From Scatosoma sp045542595 (GTDB lineage: Bacteria > Bacillota > Clostridia > Christensenellales > Borkfalkiaceae): 64,000 bases of DNA. Shown in pieces: positions 47,779 through 55,732 of this stretch; within the stretch, counting starts at the first letter, position 1; each line of letters begins with the position of its first letter. The notes beneath the pieces were generated by a model that saw only the letters and a list, made by a program, of their open reading frames with translations, was not told the DNA's origin and ran no database searches. A program made the position numbers and the translations under genes. The stretch is taken from positions 9,490-73,489 of the forward strand of contig JAZQLI010000030.1 of assembly GCA_045542595.1 (NCBI GenBank), in the 5' to 3' direction.

Positions 47779-47798
47779 TATTTTATTTTAGTATTTTT

Positions 47799-47827
47799 AT
47801 TATAATACAATTACAAACGTAAGTCAA
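47799..47827 (-). promoter_or_regulatory. thiT promoter
   Basis: Minus strand TTGACT (47822-47827), 17-nt spacer, TATAAT (47799-47804). The ATTATAAT sequence also supplies a -10 for the plus strand. Confidence 0.82.
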
Positions 47828-47850
47828 GCAAATAAAGGAGAAAAAAATAT

Positions 47851-48435
47851 ATGCGGCACGATTTTTACGCGTATTTGGACAGAATGAAATACATCAAGCG
47901 TTGGCAACTGATGCGCTCCGTTCGCGAAGAGAATATTATGGAACATTCGCAATCGGTTACGGTGCTTGCACACGCACTCGTTACTATTCATAACGAAGTT
48001 TACGGCGGCAGTGCAGACGTATTAAAAACGGTACTGTACGCGGTGTATCACGAAACCAGCGAAGTAATGACGGGCGATTTACCAACGCCTATTAAATATT
48101 ACAATCAAAACATTCACGGCGCGTATAAACAGTTAGAACAGAGTGCTTGTCAAAAAATGGTCAAGTCGTTGCCGACGGAAATGCAAAGTGCGCTTGCGCC
48201 CTACGTTTTGCCCGACGAAGACAGCGTGGAATACCGCCTTGTGAAAGCGGCGGATAGGCTTTCGGCGTATATCAAATGCTTGGAAGAACTGCGTAGCGGC
48301 AATAAAGAATTTTCCAAGGCGAAACAGAGTATTGAAAAGGATTTACGTTCGCGTAAAATGCCCGAAATAGACTATTTCTTTGAAAATTTTATCCAATCGT
48401 TCGAACTTACGTTAGACGAGTTGGAAACGTTGTAA
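47851..48435 (+). CDS. yfbR: 5'-deoxynucleotidase, YfbR family (HD domain)
   Basis: 194 aa. The HD-domain metal site is seen as EHSQSVTVLAHAL and YHETSEVMTGDLPTPIKYYN, the latter nearly identical to the YfbR motif; RWQLMRSVREENIMEH also fits. Removes phosphate from deoxynucleoside 5'-monophosphates, balancing dNTP pools. Here the usual HD pair appears as HE (YHE), with the following Glu/Asp residues likely completing the site. AAGGAG precedes the ATG. Divergent from thiT. Confidence 0.9.
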   Translation: MRHDFYAYLDRMKYIKRWQLMRSVREENIMEHSQSVTVLAHALVTIHNEVYGGSADVLKTVLYAVYHETSEVMTGDLPTPIKYYNQNIHGAYKQLEQSACQKMVKSLPTEMQSALAPYVLPDEDSVEYRLVKAADRLSAYIKCLEELRSGNKEFSKAKQSIEKDLRSRKMPEIDYFFENFIQSFELTLDELETL

Positions 48436-48471
48436 TCTTTTTCACAAAACTTTCAATAATTTTTAATTTTC

Positions 48472-48501
48472 TTAACGAAAATACGCACTATACTATATAA
48501 T
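48472..48501 (+). promoter_or_regulatory. Promoter of the HtrA-like protease gene
   Basis: TTAACG (48472-48477), 18-nt spacer, TATAAT (48496-48501). Confidence 0.65.
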
Positions 48502-48536
48502 AGATAAAAAAGAATTACCTTAAAAGGGGTTTCCTT

Positions 48537-49949
48537 ATGAATAGATTAGCGAAAAAACTGGTTTGTTTGCTTTGCGCGGTAACAACGGTGGTATCCACCG
48601 CCGCGTTTTCCGCGTGCGAGCAGGAGAGCCAAGTAATCAACGCGTATGATATAGCTGTAAAAAACGGTTTTCAAGGCACGGAAAAGGAATGGCTTTTAAG
48701 CCTGAACGGCAAAAACGGTAAAGACGGCGAAGACGGTAAAAACGCCACCATAGACGATTTATATGCCGCAGCACAACAAGAAGGCTTTACGGGCAGCAAG
48801 TTAGAATTTATTCAATCGCTTATCGGCGATTACGATTCGAATAACGACACGCAAACGATTGCGAAAAACGTAACGTCGGTGGTGAGTATTTTTTGCGGTT
48901 TTAGAAAGACGGTAAAAAATTATTTCCAAGAATATGAAGAAATATCTTCTTCAGGCGGTAGCGGTGTTGTTTTGGATATCAACAAAGAAGCAGGTACGGC
49001 GTATATCGTAACCAACTACCACGTGGTATACAGCGCGGATAGTGATACGGGCGTTTCGCAGGATATCTATTTGTATCCTTATGGCGAGTTGGTTATGTTC
49101 GATACCGAAGTGGGTAAAGACGAATCTGGCTACGGTATTAAAGCAACCTTCGTTGGCGGCGCTATGGATTACGATATCGCGCTCTTGAAGGTGGAAGGTA
49201 GTGAAAAATTAAAAAACAGCGCGCTAACAGCTGCGGAACTTGGCGATTCGAACAATGTAAAAGTGGGCGAAAAGACGTTTGCGATAGGGAACTCTAACGG
49301 GCTGGGCGTATCGGTAACGGGCGGACTTGTTTCCGTCGATTCCGAAACCATATATATGTCGTCGTTTGACGGACAAAACCGTAGCGTGGCGTTCCGCGTT
49401 ATGCGTACGGACGCGTCGGTCAACCACGGTAATTCGGGCGGCGGACTGTTTGATATCCACGGTAAACTTATCGGCATCACTAACGCGAAAAACGTGGAAG
49501 ACGATACGGATAATATTTGCTATGCGTTACCTATTACGCTTGTGAAATATCTGTTAGGGAATATATACGATAACGTTTCGGGTAACGCTCCGGGTTACGT
49601 TTTGCGCGCAACGGTAGGCATTGTTACAACGCTGAGCGAATCTTCCGTGTATTTAGACGAACAGGGAGAGTTGGCAATGAAAGAAACGTTTTACGTTACC
49701 GAAGTAACGAAAGGAAGCGCCGCGTACGGAGTATTGCAACCGATGGATATCATTCAATCGGTAACGATTGACGGGGTAACGACGGAGCTTACGCGTAGAT
49801 ATCTTTTAAACGATTTATTACTCACCGTTCGCAAAGGAGATACCATTCAAATCACCGTTTTACGGGATAGTGCAACGGAAGATAAGAAAGAAGAAGTAGT
49901 TTTAACGCTTTCATTTAATCAAAACGCATACTTTGCGAAATATGCATAA
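48537..49949 (+). CDS. HtrA/DegP-like serine protease, lipoprotein
   Basis: 470 aa. The N-terminal signal ends in AAFSAC (lipobox Cys near 27). Residues ~55-72 form a short collagen-like NGKNGKDGEDGKN tract inside two similar ~30-residue modules (NGFQGTEKEWLLSLNG, EGFTGSKLEFIQSLIG). The trypsin-like domain (~110-340) has His in VTNYHVV, Asp in DYDIALLKV and Ser in NHGNSGGGLF. The C-terminal ~130 residues look like a divergent PDZ (VLQPMDIIQSVTIDG). Probably an extracytoplasmic quality-control protease. Monocistronic with a strong terminator. Confidence 0.88.
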   Translation: MNRLAKKLVCLLCAVTTVVSTAAFSACEQESQVINAYDIAVKNGFQGTEKEWLLSLNGKNGKDGEDGKNATIDDLYAAAQQEGFTGSKLEFIQSLIGDYDSNNDTQTIAKNVTSVVSIFCGFRKTVKNYFQEYEEISSSGGSGVVLDINKEAGTAYIVTNYHVVYSADSDTGVSQDIYLYPYGELVMFDTEVGKDESGYGIKATFVGGAMDYDIALLKVEGSEKLKNSALTAAELGDSNNVKVGEKTFAIGNSNGLGVSVTGGLVSVDSETIYMSSFDGQNRSVAFRVMRTDASVNHGNSGGGLFDIHGKLIGITNAKNVEDDTDNICYALPITLVKYLLGNIYDNVSGNAPGYVLRATVGIVTTLSESSVYLDEQGELAMKETFYVTEVTKGSAAYGVLQPMDIIQSVTIDGVTTELTRRYLLNDLLLTVRKGDTIQITVLRDSATEDKKEEVVLTLSFNQNAYFAKYA

Positions 49950-49960
49950 GAAAAAAAGCA

Positions 49961-49994
49961 GCGCCGCGAAATAGCTTTCGCGGCGCGTTTTTTA
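49961..49994 (+). terminator. Terminator of the HtrA-like gene
   Basis: GCGCCGCGAAA pairs with TTTCGCGGCGC (4-nt loop), then GTTTTTTA. Confidence 0.9.
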
Positions 49995-49998
49995 TAGC

Positions 49999-50027
49999 TT
50001 GACAAACGCGGCGTTTTATATTATAAT
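49999..50027 (+). promoter_or_regulatory. Promoter of the FtsK-like gene, mutY and the flavoprotein gene
   Basis: TTGACA (49999-50004), 17-nt spacer, TATAAT (50022-50027). Confidence 0.88.
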
Positions 50028-50059
50028 GGAAAGGTACAACCATACTAAGGAGAAAGGCT

Positions 50060-50824
50060 ATGCGCGCGGAAGAATTTTTAGAAGTTTTATCCAAAAACTC
50101 ACAGGAAGAAACGCAAATACAAACGCTTAAAAACGGCGTGCCGCTCGGCACGGATAGCGTGGGGAATTTGGTGTTCTCCCAACGCGCTGCAATGCCGTTT
50201 TCCATTCGGCATACCTGTGTAACCGGTCCGCGCCGTACGGCGTTTATCAAGAGATTGATTACTACCCTTTCTTGCTTATACGAAAAATCGGAAGCGAATT
50301 TTTTAGTACTGTCGCCGCGGTTAGATTACGGCGAGTTGTTTCGCTTGAAAGCGTTAGACGTTACCGCGCCTTTTATCCGCACGAAAGCCGATTTGGACGC
50401 GGCACTCTCTTGCGTAAAAGAATTGATGAGTATGCAACAAACGGGCGGCGGATATCCCAAACTGTTTTTAATTATGGACGGCTTGGAAGAGCTGGAAGGC
50501 ACGAACGCAAACGCCGATTTGGAAGAATACCGCGTTTTTTTAGAAGCGTTGACGCGACGTAATAACGTAGAAGTTATTACGGGTGTAGAGTTAATGCGCA
50601 GTATCTTCAGCGGTTATCCGGGCGCGTTTGTGGGCGTGGGAAATTGTTTGGTTACTACGCGCGAAGAAGGAGTAGCCGACGTAACGTACGTACAGGACGA
50701 TTCGTCCTTATCGTTACCTACGGTATTACATTTCCCGTGCGCGCCGTCGTTTATGGAAACGGTAATCTATCTCAATTCGCTCCTGCCGTCGGAAAATGTG
50801 TTGTCGGTAGGGGAAGCCGAATAA
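50060..50824 (+). CDS. FtsK/SpoIIIE-like ATPase core with degenerate Walker A
   Basis: 254 aa that align by eye with the motor core of FtsK/SpoIIIE: VPLGTDSVGNLVF corresponds to IPLGKDxxGxPV, MPFSIRHTCVTG to MPHLLIAGATG, NFLVLSPRLDYGELFRL to the post-P-loop DPKxxEL segment, and LFLIMDGLEEL to Walker B. The P-loop GSGKS is replaced by GPRRTAF, so the nucleotide-binding Lys and Ser are lost. No membrane domain, no gamma DNA-recognition domain. ATP hydrolysis is unlikely; a structural or regulatory paralogue is possible. First gene of a probable operon with mutY. Confidence 0.65.
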   Translation: MRAEEFLEVLSKNSQEETQIQTLKNGVPLGTDSVGNLVFSQRAAMPFSIRHTCVTGPRRTAFIKRLITTLSCLYEKSEANFLVLSPRLDYGELFRLKALDVTAPFIRTKADLDAALSCVKELMSMQQTGGGYPKLFLIMDGLEELEGTNANADLEEYRVFLEALTRRNNVEVITGVELMRSIFSGYPGAFVGVGNCLVTTREEGVADVTYVQDDSSLSLPTVLHFPCAPSFMETVIYLNSLLPSENVLSVGEAE

Positions 50825-50830
50825 ATACAT

Positions 50831-51892
50831 ATGAAAGAAACGAAAATTTTTGCATTTGAACGCATACCTGCCCCCTTGCTTTTATGGTATCGGAAGCACA
50901 AACGCAGTTTGCCGTGGCGAAACAACCCTACGCCGTACGAAGTATGGGTGTCTGAAATTATGCTACAACAAACGCGTGTGGAAGCGGTAAAAGAATATTA
51001 CGTGCGCTTTATGCAGGCTTTGCCTACGGTGGAAGATTTAGCTTTTTGCGAAGAAGAAAAGCTTTTAAAGCTTTGGGAAGGGCTGGGCTATTATAGCCGC
51101 GCGCGCAATTTACAAAAGGCGGCGAAACAAATCGTTGGGCAGTTCAACGGCGAATTTCCCAATACGCTTACCGATTTAAAAACGTTGGCAGGGGTAGGGG
51201 ACTACACCGCTGGCGCAATCGCGTCTATAGCGTTTGGGAAACGTGCAGCGGCGATAGACGGTAACGTTTTACGCGTGGTTTCCCGTCTAAGTGAAAATTC
51301 TACGCCGATAAACGATATAAAATACAGAAAAACGCTGGAAGAACAGTTGACGGCGGTTTATCCAAAAGAAGGGCAGCCTTGCGCAGAGTTCACGCAAAGT
51401 TTGTTCGAGTTGGGCGCACTCGTTTGTAAACCGCTCAATCCCGACTGTGCAAACTGTCCTTTACAAGCGCTTTGTAGCGCGTATAAAAACGGTACGCAAC
51501 GGTTATATCCCGTATTACCGCCCAAAAAAGCCAAACGGGAAGAAAACGTATACGTGTTTTTATTACAAACGCCCGAAGGGTTTTGTATCCGTCGCCGTGA
51601 AGAAGGCGTGTTAAAGGGTATGAACGAATTTCCGTCCGCCGTAGCGTATTTCGGAGAAAGCGCGGAAGAGATATTAAACGAATGGGGCATATATGCGTTC
51701 AAGGAAATAAAACGCAAAAAATATACGCATATTTTTACGCATATCCGCTGGGATATCACGTGCGTATGGGTACAGGCGGAAAGTTCGCCGTTCGACGCGT
51801 ATTCTTTAGAAGAAATTCGGCAAACGGTTTCACTACCCACCGCATTTAGACAATGTTTGACAATCATAGACGAAAAGGAGATAACACAATGA
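50831..51892 (+). CDS. mutY: A/G-specific adenine glycosylase MutY
   Basis: 353 aa. HhH-GPD glycosylase: PYEVWVSEIMLQQTRVEAV near 40, catalytic Asp region LAGVGDYTAGAIASIAF with AAIDGNVLRV, [4Fe-4S] cluster Cys set (CKPLNPDCANCPLQALC), and a C-terminal NUDIX-like domain that recognises 8-oxoG. Removes A opposite 8-oxoguanine. Begins 6 nt after the FtsK-like gene and overlaps the flavoprotein gene (ATGA). Confidence 0.95.
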   Translation: MKETKIFAFERIPAPLLLWYRKHKRSLPWRNNPTPYEVWVSEIMLQQTRVEAVKEYYVRFMQALPTVEDLAFCEEEKLLKLWEGLGYYSRARNLQKAAKQIVGQFNGEFPNTLTDLKTLAGVGDYTAGAIASIAFGKRAAAIDGNVLRVVSRLSENSTPINDIKYRKTLEEQLTAVYPKEGQPCAEFTQSLFELGALVCKPLNPDCANCPLQALCSAYKNGTQRLYPVLPPKKAKREENVYVFLLQTPEGFCIRRREEGVLKGMNEFPSAVAYFGESAEEILNEWGIYAFKEIKRKKYTHIFTHIRWDITCVWVQAESSPFDAYSLEEIRQTVSLPTAFRQCLTIIDEKEITQ

Positions 51893-52512
51893 AAGTATTG
51901 CTTGTAAACGGCAGTCCGCACGCAAACGGCTGCACCGCTACTGCATTAAAGGAAGTTGCAAAGGCGTTGAACGCCAACGGAGTAGAAACGGAAATTTTCC
52001 ATATCGGTAGAACTGCTATCGGCGGTTGTTGGGGTTGCGCGGCTTGCCGTAAATTAGGCAAATGCGTGCAAGACGATATCGTCAACGTATTTATAGAAAA
52101 AGCGAAAGATGCCGACGGTTTCATATTCGGCTCGCCCGTGTATTACGCGTCGCCGTCGGGTGCGTTAATCAGTTTTATGGATAGAGTGTTTTATAGCGGA
52201 GCGAAACATTTAGCCTATAAACCGGCAGCGGCAGTTGCCAGCGCAAGAAGAGCGGGTACGTTGACTACGTTCGACGTGCTGAATAAGTATTTCACTATCA
52301 ATAATATGCCCGTCGTTTCCGCAAATTACTGGAATAACGTACACGGCGCAAACGACACGCCGAGCGACGTTACAAAGGACGAAGAAGGCTTGCAAATTAT
52401 GCGTATTTTAGGCAATAATATGGCATGGTTGTTGCAATGTATAGCACTCGGTAAAGAAAAGGGCATTGCACCGAAAACGGAAAGTAAAATTTGGACGAAC
52501 TTTATCAAATAA
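51889..52512 (+). CDS. NADPH-dependent FMN reductase / iron-sulfur flavoprotein
   Basis: 207 aa flavodoxin-like protein. Start at ATG 51889 overlapping the mutY stop, with AAAGGAG upstream. FMN phosphate loop VNGSPHANGCTATAL, a compact Cys cluster CWGCAACRKLGKC (near 47-59) typical of iron-sulfur flavoproteins in anaerobes, and GSPVYYASPSGALISFMDR. A redox or detoxification role in an oxygen-sensitive cell is likely. Confidence 0.9.
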   Translation: MKVLLVNGSPHANGCTATALKEVAKALNANGVETEIFHIGRTAIGGCWGCAACRKLGKCVQDDIVNVFIEKAKDADGFIFGSPVYYASPSGALISFMDRVFYSGAKHLAYKPAAAVASARRAGTLTTFDVLNKYFTINNMPVVSANYWNNVHGANDTPSDVTKDEEGLQIMRILGNNMAWLLQCIALGKEKGIAPKTESKIWTNFIK

Positions 52513-52527
52513 AAGTCAATAAAAAAG

Positions 52528-52558
52528 AAAAACACCGCTTTTCAAAAGCGGTGTTTTT
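52528..52558. terminator. Bidirectional terminator after flavoprotein gene
   Basis: AAAAACACCGCTTTT pairs with AAAAGCGGTGTTTTT; serves both the plus-strand operon and the convergent CDF gene. Confidence 0.9.
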
Positions 52559-52572
52559 CGTATTTTCTACGT

Positions 52573-53739
52573 TTAGACAAACGGGTGTTCTACGCGGATA
52601 ACGCAAAAGCAATTTGGCTTTTCTTCTTGAATTTTTTCCACTACAGCCTTTTCCGCTTCCGCTGCGCCAAGCGGGCTGTCGGTAGGGATAACAAGGTCGA
52701 AAATCATATTAAACGTGCTTTCACCCATCGTCATACGGAAATCGTGAATGGAAAATTGCGCGCATACCGCTTTTGCCGAACGCTCGGCTAAAGAACGCAG
52801 TTCGTTCACCGTTTCATCGCCAACTACGATAGGGTCTAAATGTACGGTTACGATGCACCCAAATTTTTTATGCATATCCCGTTCTAATTTATCCACTTCT
52901 TCGTGCGCGATATTGATATCCGAATCGGACGGCACTTCCGCGTGAAAAGAAACAATTTGTCTACCGGGGCCGTAGTCGTGTACCATTACGTCGTGAATAC
53001 CCACGATACGCGTATAATCCTTGCAAAAATCGTAGATGTCTTGAATAAAAGCAGGGTCGGGGGGAGAGCCGAGTAATAAATCAATCGTTTCCTTTGCCGC
53101 TTTTACGCCCGTGAATAGGATAAACGCCGCCACCAAAATACCTGCCCAGCCGTCAATGGCAACGCCGGCAAATTTTCCAACGAGTGCCGACGCAAGTACA
53201 AGCGTTGTGGCGATACTGTCGCTTAAGCTGTCCGCTGCGGCGGCTTTAAGGGCGGAAGATTGAATGGTTTTCGCTATCTTTTTATAGAAAAAGAACAGCC
53301 AAACTTTTACCAAAATTGCCGCGCCGAGTAAAATTACAGTGGCTGTGCCCACCACGGGCAAAGTAGGACTCATAATTTTATCTATGGACGATTTAAACAA
53401 CTCGAAGCCCACTAGAACGATAAGCATATCCACGATAAAGCCGGTTACGTATTCTAACCTGCCGTGTCCTAAAGGGTGTTCCTTATCCACGGGCTTGCTA
53501 GCTAAGCGAAACCCTATCAAGGTAACGATAGCCGAGCCTGCGTCGGAGATATTGTTGAACGCGTCGGCTATGATGGCTACCGAAGCCGCTAAAATACCCA
53601 ACACCAGCTTGCCGACAAACAGTAGTACGTTTGCCGTAATGCCCGTAAAACCTGCCAAAGAAGCGTATTTCGAGCGGATTTTTTCGTTGCGCACGTCGGC
53701 GTTTTTACCGACGAAAAGTTTAATCAATAAATTAGTCAT
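52573..53739 (-). CDS. Cation diffusion facilitator (CDF) metal exporter
   Basis: 388 aa, six membrane helices followed by a cytoplasmic metal-binding ferredoxin-like domain and a C-terminal extension. Helix II has ADAFNNISDAGSA in place of the zinc type HxxxD, closer to Mn/Fe-type members; HPLGHGRLEYVTGF is the CDF signature. The cytoplasmic domain includes GIHDVMVHDYGPG and SFHAEVPSD. Probably exports a divalent cation by proton antiport, with manganese more likely than zinc given helix II. AAGGAG precedes the ATG; own promoter. Confidence 0.9.
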   Translation of the reverse strand: MTNLLIKLFVGKNADVRNEKIRSKYASLAGFTGITANVLLFVGKLVLGILAASVAIIADAFNNISDAGSAIVTLIGFRLASKPVDKEHPLGHGRLEYVTGFIVDMLIVLVGFELFKSSIDKIMSPTLPVVGTATVILLGAAILVKVWLFFFYKKIAKTIQSSALKAAAADSLSDSIATTLVLASALVGKFAGVAIDGWAGILVAAFILFTGVKAAKETIDLLLGSPPDPAFIQDIYDFCKDYTRIVGIHDVMVHDYGPGRQIVSFHAEVPSDSDINIAHEEVDKLERDMHKKFGCIVTVHLDPIVVGDETVNELRSLAERSAKAVCAQFSIHDFRMTMGESTFNMIFDLVIPTDSPLGAAEAEKAVVEKIQEEKPNCFCVIRVEHPFV

Positions 53740-53817
53740 AATACTCCTTTAAGAATAAATGGGAAGGAAAAACTGACGTAGTGCCAGTCTTTCGGTGATA
53801 ACTGTCTTTGTATAATC

Positions 53818-53846
53818 ATTATAAGCGAAAGTAGACAAAAAGTCAA
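53818..53846 (-). promoter_or_regulatory. CDF promoter
   Basis: Minus strand TTGACT (53841-53846), 17-nt spacer, TATAAT (53818-53823). The ~80-nt leader shows only a weak hairpin. Confidence 0.82.
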
Positions 53847-53917
53847 CCAAAAGGATAGGATTCTATTGTTGTTAGGATATAAAATGAATCTTTTTATTGT
53901 GTAGATAAGTATCTTTC

Positions 53918-53947
53918 TTGACAAGGTTGTATAATTTATGATATAAT
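53918..53947 (+). promoter_or_regulatory. Promoter of the Ca2+/Na+ antiporter gene
   Basis: TTGACA (53918-53923), 18-nt spacer, TATAAT (53942-53947). An in-frame ATG at 53956 is only 8 nt from the -10, so a leaderless start is an alternative. Confidence 0.75.
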
Positions 53948-53979
53948 AAAATATAATGACAAAAAAGGATGTAATATTT

Positions 53980-54996
53980 ATGGAAACGTGGGTGGCTATT
54001 TTATTGCTTCTAATCGGTTTTGTTTGTTTGGTAAAAGGTGCAGATTGGTTTGTAGACGGCGCGGCGGGTATTGCTGAAAAATTGCGCGTACCACAACTTG
54101 TAATCGGGCTTACGGTGGTGGCGTTTGGGACAAGCGCGCCTGAACTTGCAACGTCGATTATTTCTTCAATACAGGGAAACACGGGGATTGCAATCGGTAA
54201 TATCGTGGGAAGCAATATCACTAATATTTTATTGATTTTAGGCTTGGCGGCGGTTATTTGCCCTTTGCCGGTGCATAAAGATACTGCTCGCATTGATTTT
54301 CCCGTATTAATTGGGGCATCCGTTGCTTTGCTAATTTGCGGCATTGACGGTGTTCTTGCGCGTTGGGAAGGGATTCTCTTTTTCGTGGTATCTTGCGTTT
54401 ATACCGTAGCGCTTATTTGGATGGCTATAAAACAACGAAATCGGGAGCAAGTGTTGTTAAACGGAGAAGAATGCGTGACGGAAATATCTACGGAGGAGCA
54501 GGTAGAACCGAAGACATCGTTTGGGCGTTGGTATCAAAAGATGAAAGAATACGGTTGGTTTTTAACCGTAGTGACGATTGTTGGGTTGGTGGTTGTTGTA
54601 TTAGGCGCGCAACTTGCAGTAGAAGGGGCAACCGCGATTGCGGAAAAAATTGGCGTTTCCGATCGCATTATCGGTCTTACCGTGGTGGCAATCGGCACGT
54701 CTTTGCCTGAACTTGTCACTTGCGTAATGGCGGCTATAAAAGGCAATACGGATATAGCCGTGGGGGATATTGTGGGAAGTTGTATTTTCAATATTTTGCG
54801 TACGCTTGGAATTGCGGCGACGATTATGCCTCTTACGTTTGCAAATGAATTTTTAATCGATACGGCGATTGCGTTGGGAGCGGTTGCATTGTTAAGCGGT
54901 TTAGGTTGGTGGAAAGGAAACAAAATTAAGCGCTTTGGCGGCGTTTTGATGTTGCTTGGCTTTTTAGGCTATTATGTATATTTGTTTGCCGTATAA
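53980..54996 (+). CDS. Calcium/sodium antiporter (CaCA, YrbG family)
   Basis: About 338 aa with ten membrane helices in two inverted halves. Each half has the alpha-repeat: GLTVVAFGTSAPELATS with GNIVGSNITNILLILG, and GLTVVAIGTSLPELVTC with GDIVGSCIFNILRTLG; the Glu residues bind Ca2+. In the second repeat S/N positions are changed to SC and RT. Exchanges Ca2+ for Na+ or H+. Start at 53980 gives METWVAILLLLIG and has AAAAGGA upstream; 53956 (eight residues longer) would be leaderless. Confidence 0.9.
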   Translation: METWVAILLLLIGFVCLVKGADWFVDGAAGIAEKLRVPQLVIGLTVVAFGTSAPELATSIISSIQGNTGIAIGNIVGSNITNILLILGLAAVICPLPVHKDTARIDFPVLIGASVALLICGIDGVLARWEGILFFVVSCVYTVALIWMAIKQRNREQVLLNGEECVTEISTEEQVEPKTSFGRWYQKMKEYGWFLTVVTIVGLVVVVLGAQLAVEGATAIAEKIGVSDRIIGLTVVAIGTSLPELVTCVMAAIKGNTDIAVGDIVGSCIFNILRTLGIAATIMPLTFANEFLIDTAIALGAVALLSGLGWWKGNKIKRFGGVLMLLGFLGYYVYLFAV

Positions 54997-55055
54997 GTTA
55001 TAGTATTAAAATAAAATTAAAAGTAAAAAAATTTTAAAAAATAGCGCAAAAATGC

Positions 55056-55084
55056 TTGCCAAGAAGAAAGAAATCGTATATAAT
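55056..55084 (+). promoter_or_regulatory. rplS promoter
   Basis: TTGCCA (55056-55061), 17-nt spacer, TATAAT (55079-55084). Confidence 0.82.
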
Positions 55085-55182
55085 TATCGTTGACTTCGAG
55101 CGTTCCGCTGCCTTTTTGGGCGTGATGAGGAATCACGCAGCGGGTTATGAACGTTTCGTAAATAACGGAGGTAAGTAAAGTC
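55085..55182 (+). promoter_or_regulatory. Probable L19 leader
   Basis: A ~98-nt leader: GTTCCGCTGC pairs with GCAGCGG ... and an inner GCGTGATGAGGAATCACGC hairpin. Position and the TTCCGCTG/CAGCGG arms fit the L19 leader of Bacillota, an autoregulatory element. Not verified against a model. Confidence 0.6.
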
Positions 55183-55527
55183 ATGAAAGGATTGATTGAA
55201 GCTATCAACGCAGAAAATTTGAAAGCAGAAGTTCCTTCTTTCGAAGTAGGCGATACCGTTAAGGTTGGCTACAAGATTATCGAAGGTGGCAAGGAAAGAG
55301 TGCAAAACTTCGAAGGCGTTGTTATCGCAAAGAGAAACGGCGGTATTTCGGAAACGTTCACCGTTCGTCATATCTCTTACGGCGTTGGCGTAGAAAAGAC
55401 GTATCCCCTTCATTCCCCGAAAATTGCATCCATCACGGTTGTAAGACGCGGTAAAGTAAGAAGAGCGAAACTCTATTATTTGCGCTCGTTGACGGGCAAA
55501 GCTGCCAAAGTCAAGGAAAAAATCTAA
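55183..55527 (+). CDS. rplS: Ribosomal protein L19
   Basis: 114 aa. FEVGDTVKVGYKIIEGGKERVQNFEGVVIA, GISETFTVRHISYGVGVEKTYPLHSPKI and KVRRAKLYYLRSLTGKAAKVKE are the L19 core. Transcribed alone, about 8 kb from rimM, its usual operon partner. Confidence 0.98.
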   Translation: MKGLIEAINAENLKAEVPSFEVGDTVKVGYKIIEGGKERVQNFEGVVIAKRNGGISETFTVRHISYGVGVEKTYPLHSPKIASITVVRRGKVRRAKLYYLRSLTGKAAKVKEKI

Positions 55528-55558
55528 AACGCAACGTTCGGAAAAAATCCGAGAAAGA

Positions 55559-55595
55559 AACCTGCCCAAAGTCAACGGCGGGTTTTCTTTTTTTG
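55559..55595 (+). terminator. rplS terminator
   Basis: AACCTGCC pairs with GGCGGGTT (one G-T), then TTCTTTTTTT. Confidence 0.78.
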
Positions 55596-55667
55596 TCGAA
55601 TTGCTTGTTTTTCTCCGCTCATAACATAACGAGCGGATATTTTTTATAAAAATTTGCCTTTAAACTG

Positions 55668-55696
55668 TTTACTTTTTTTGCCTTTTAGGTTACAAT
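55668..55696 (+). promoter_or_regulatory. comM promoter
   Basis: TTTACT (55668-55673), 17-nt spacer, TACAAT (55691-55696). Confidence 0.75.
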
Positions 55697-55732
55697 AATA
55701 AGCGGAATATATATAAGGAAGTAAAATTACTA

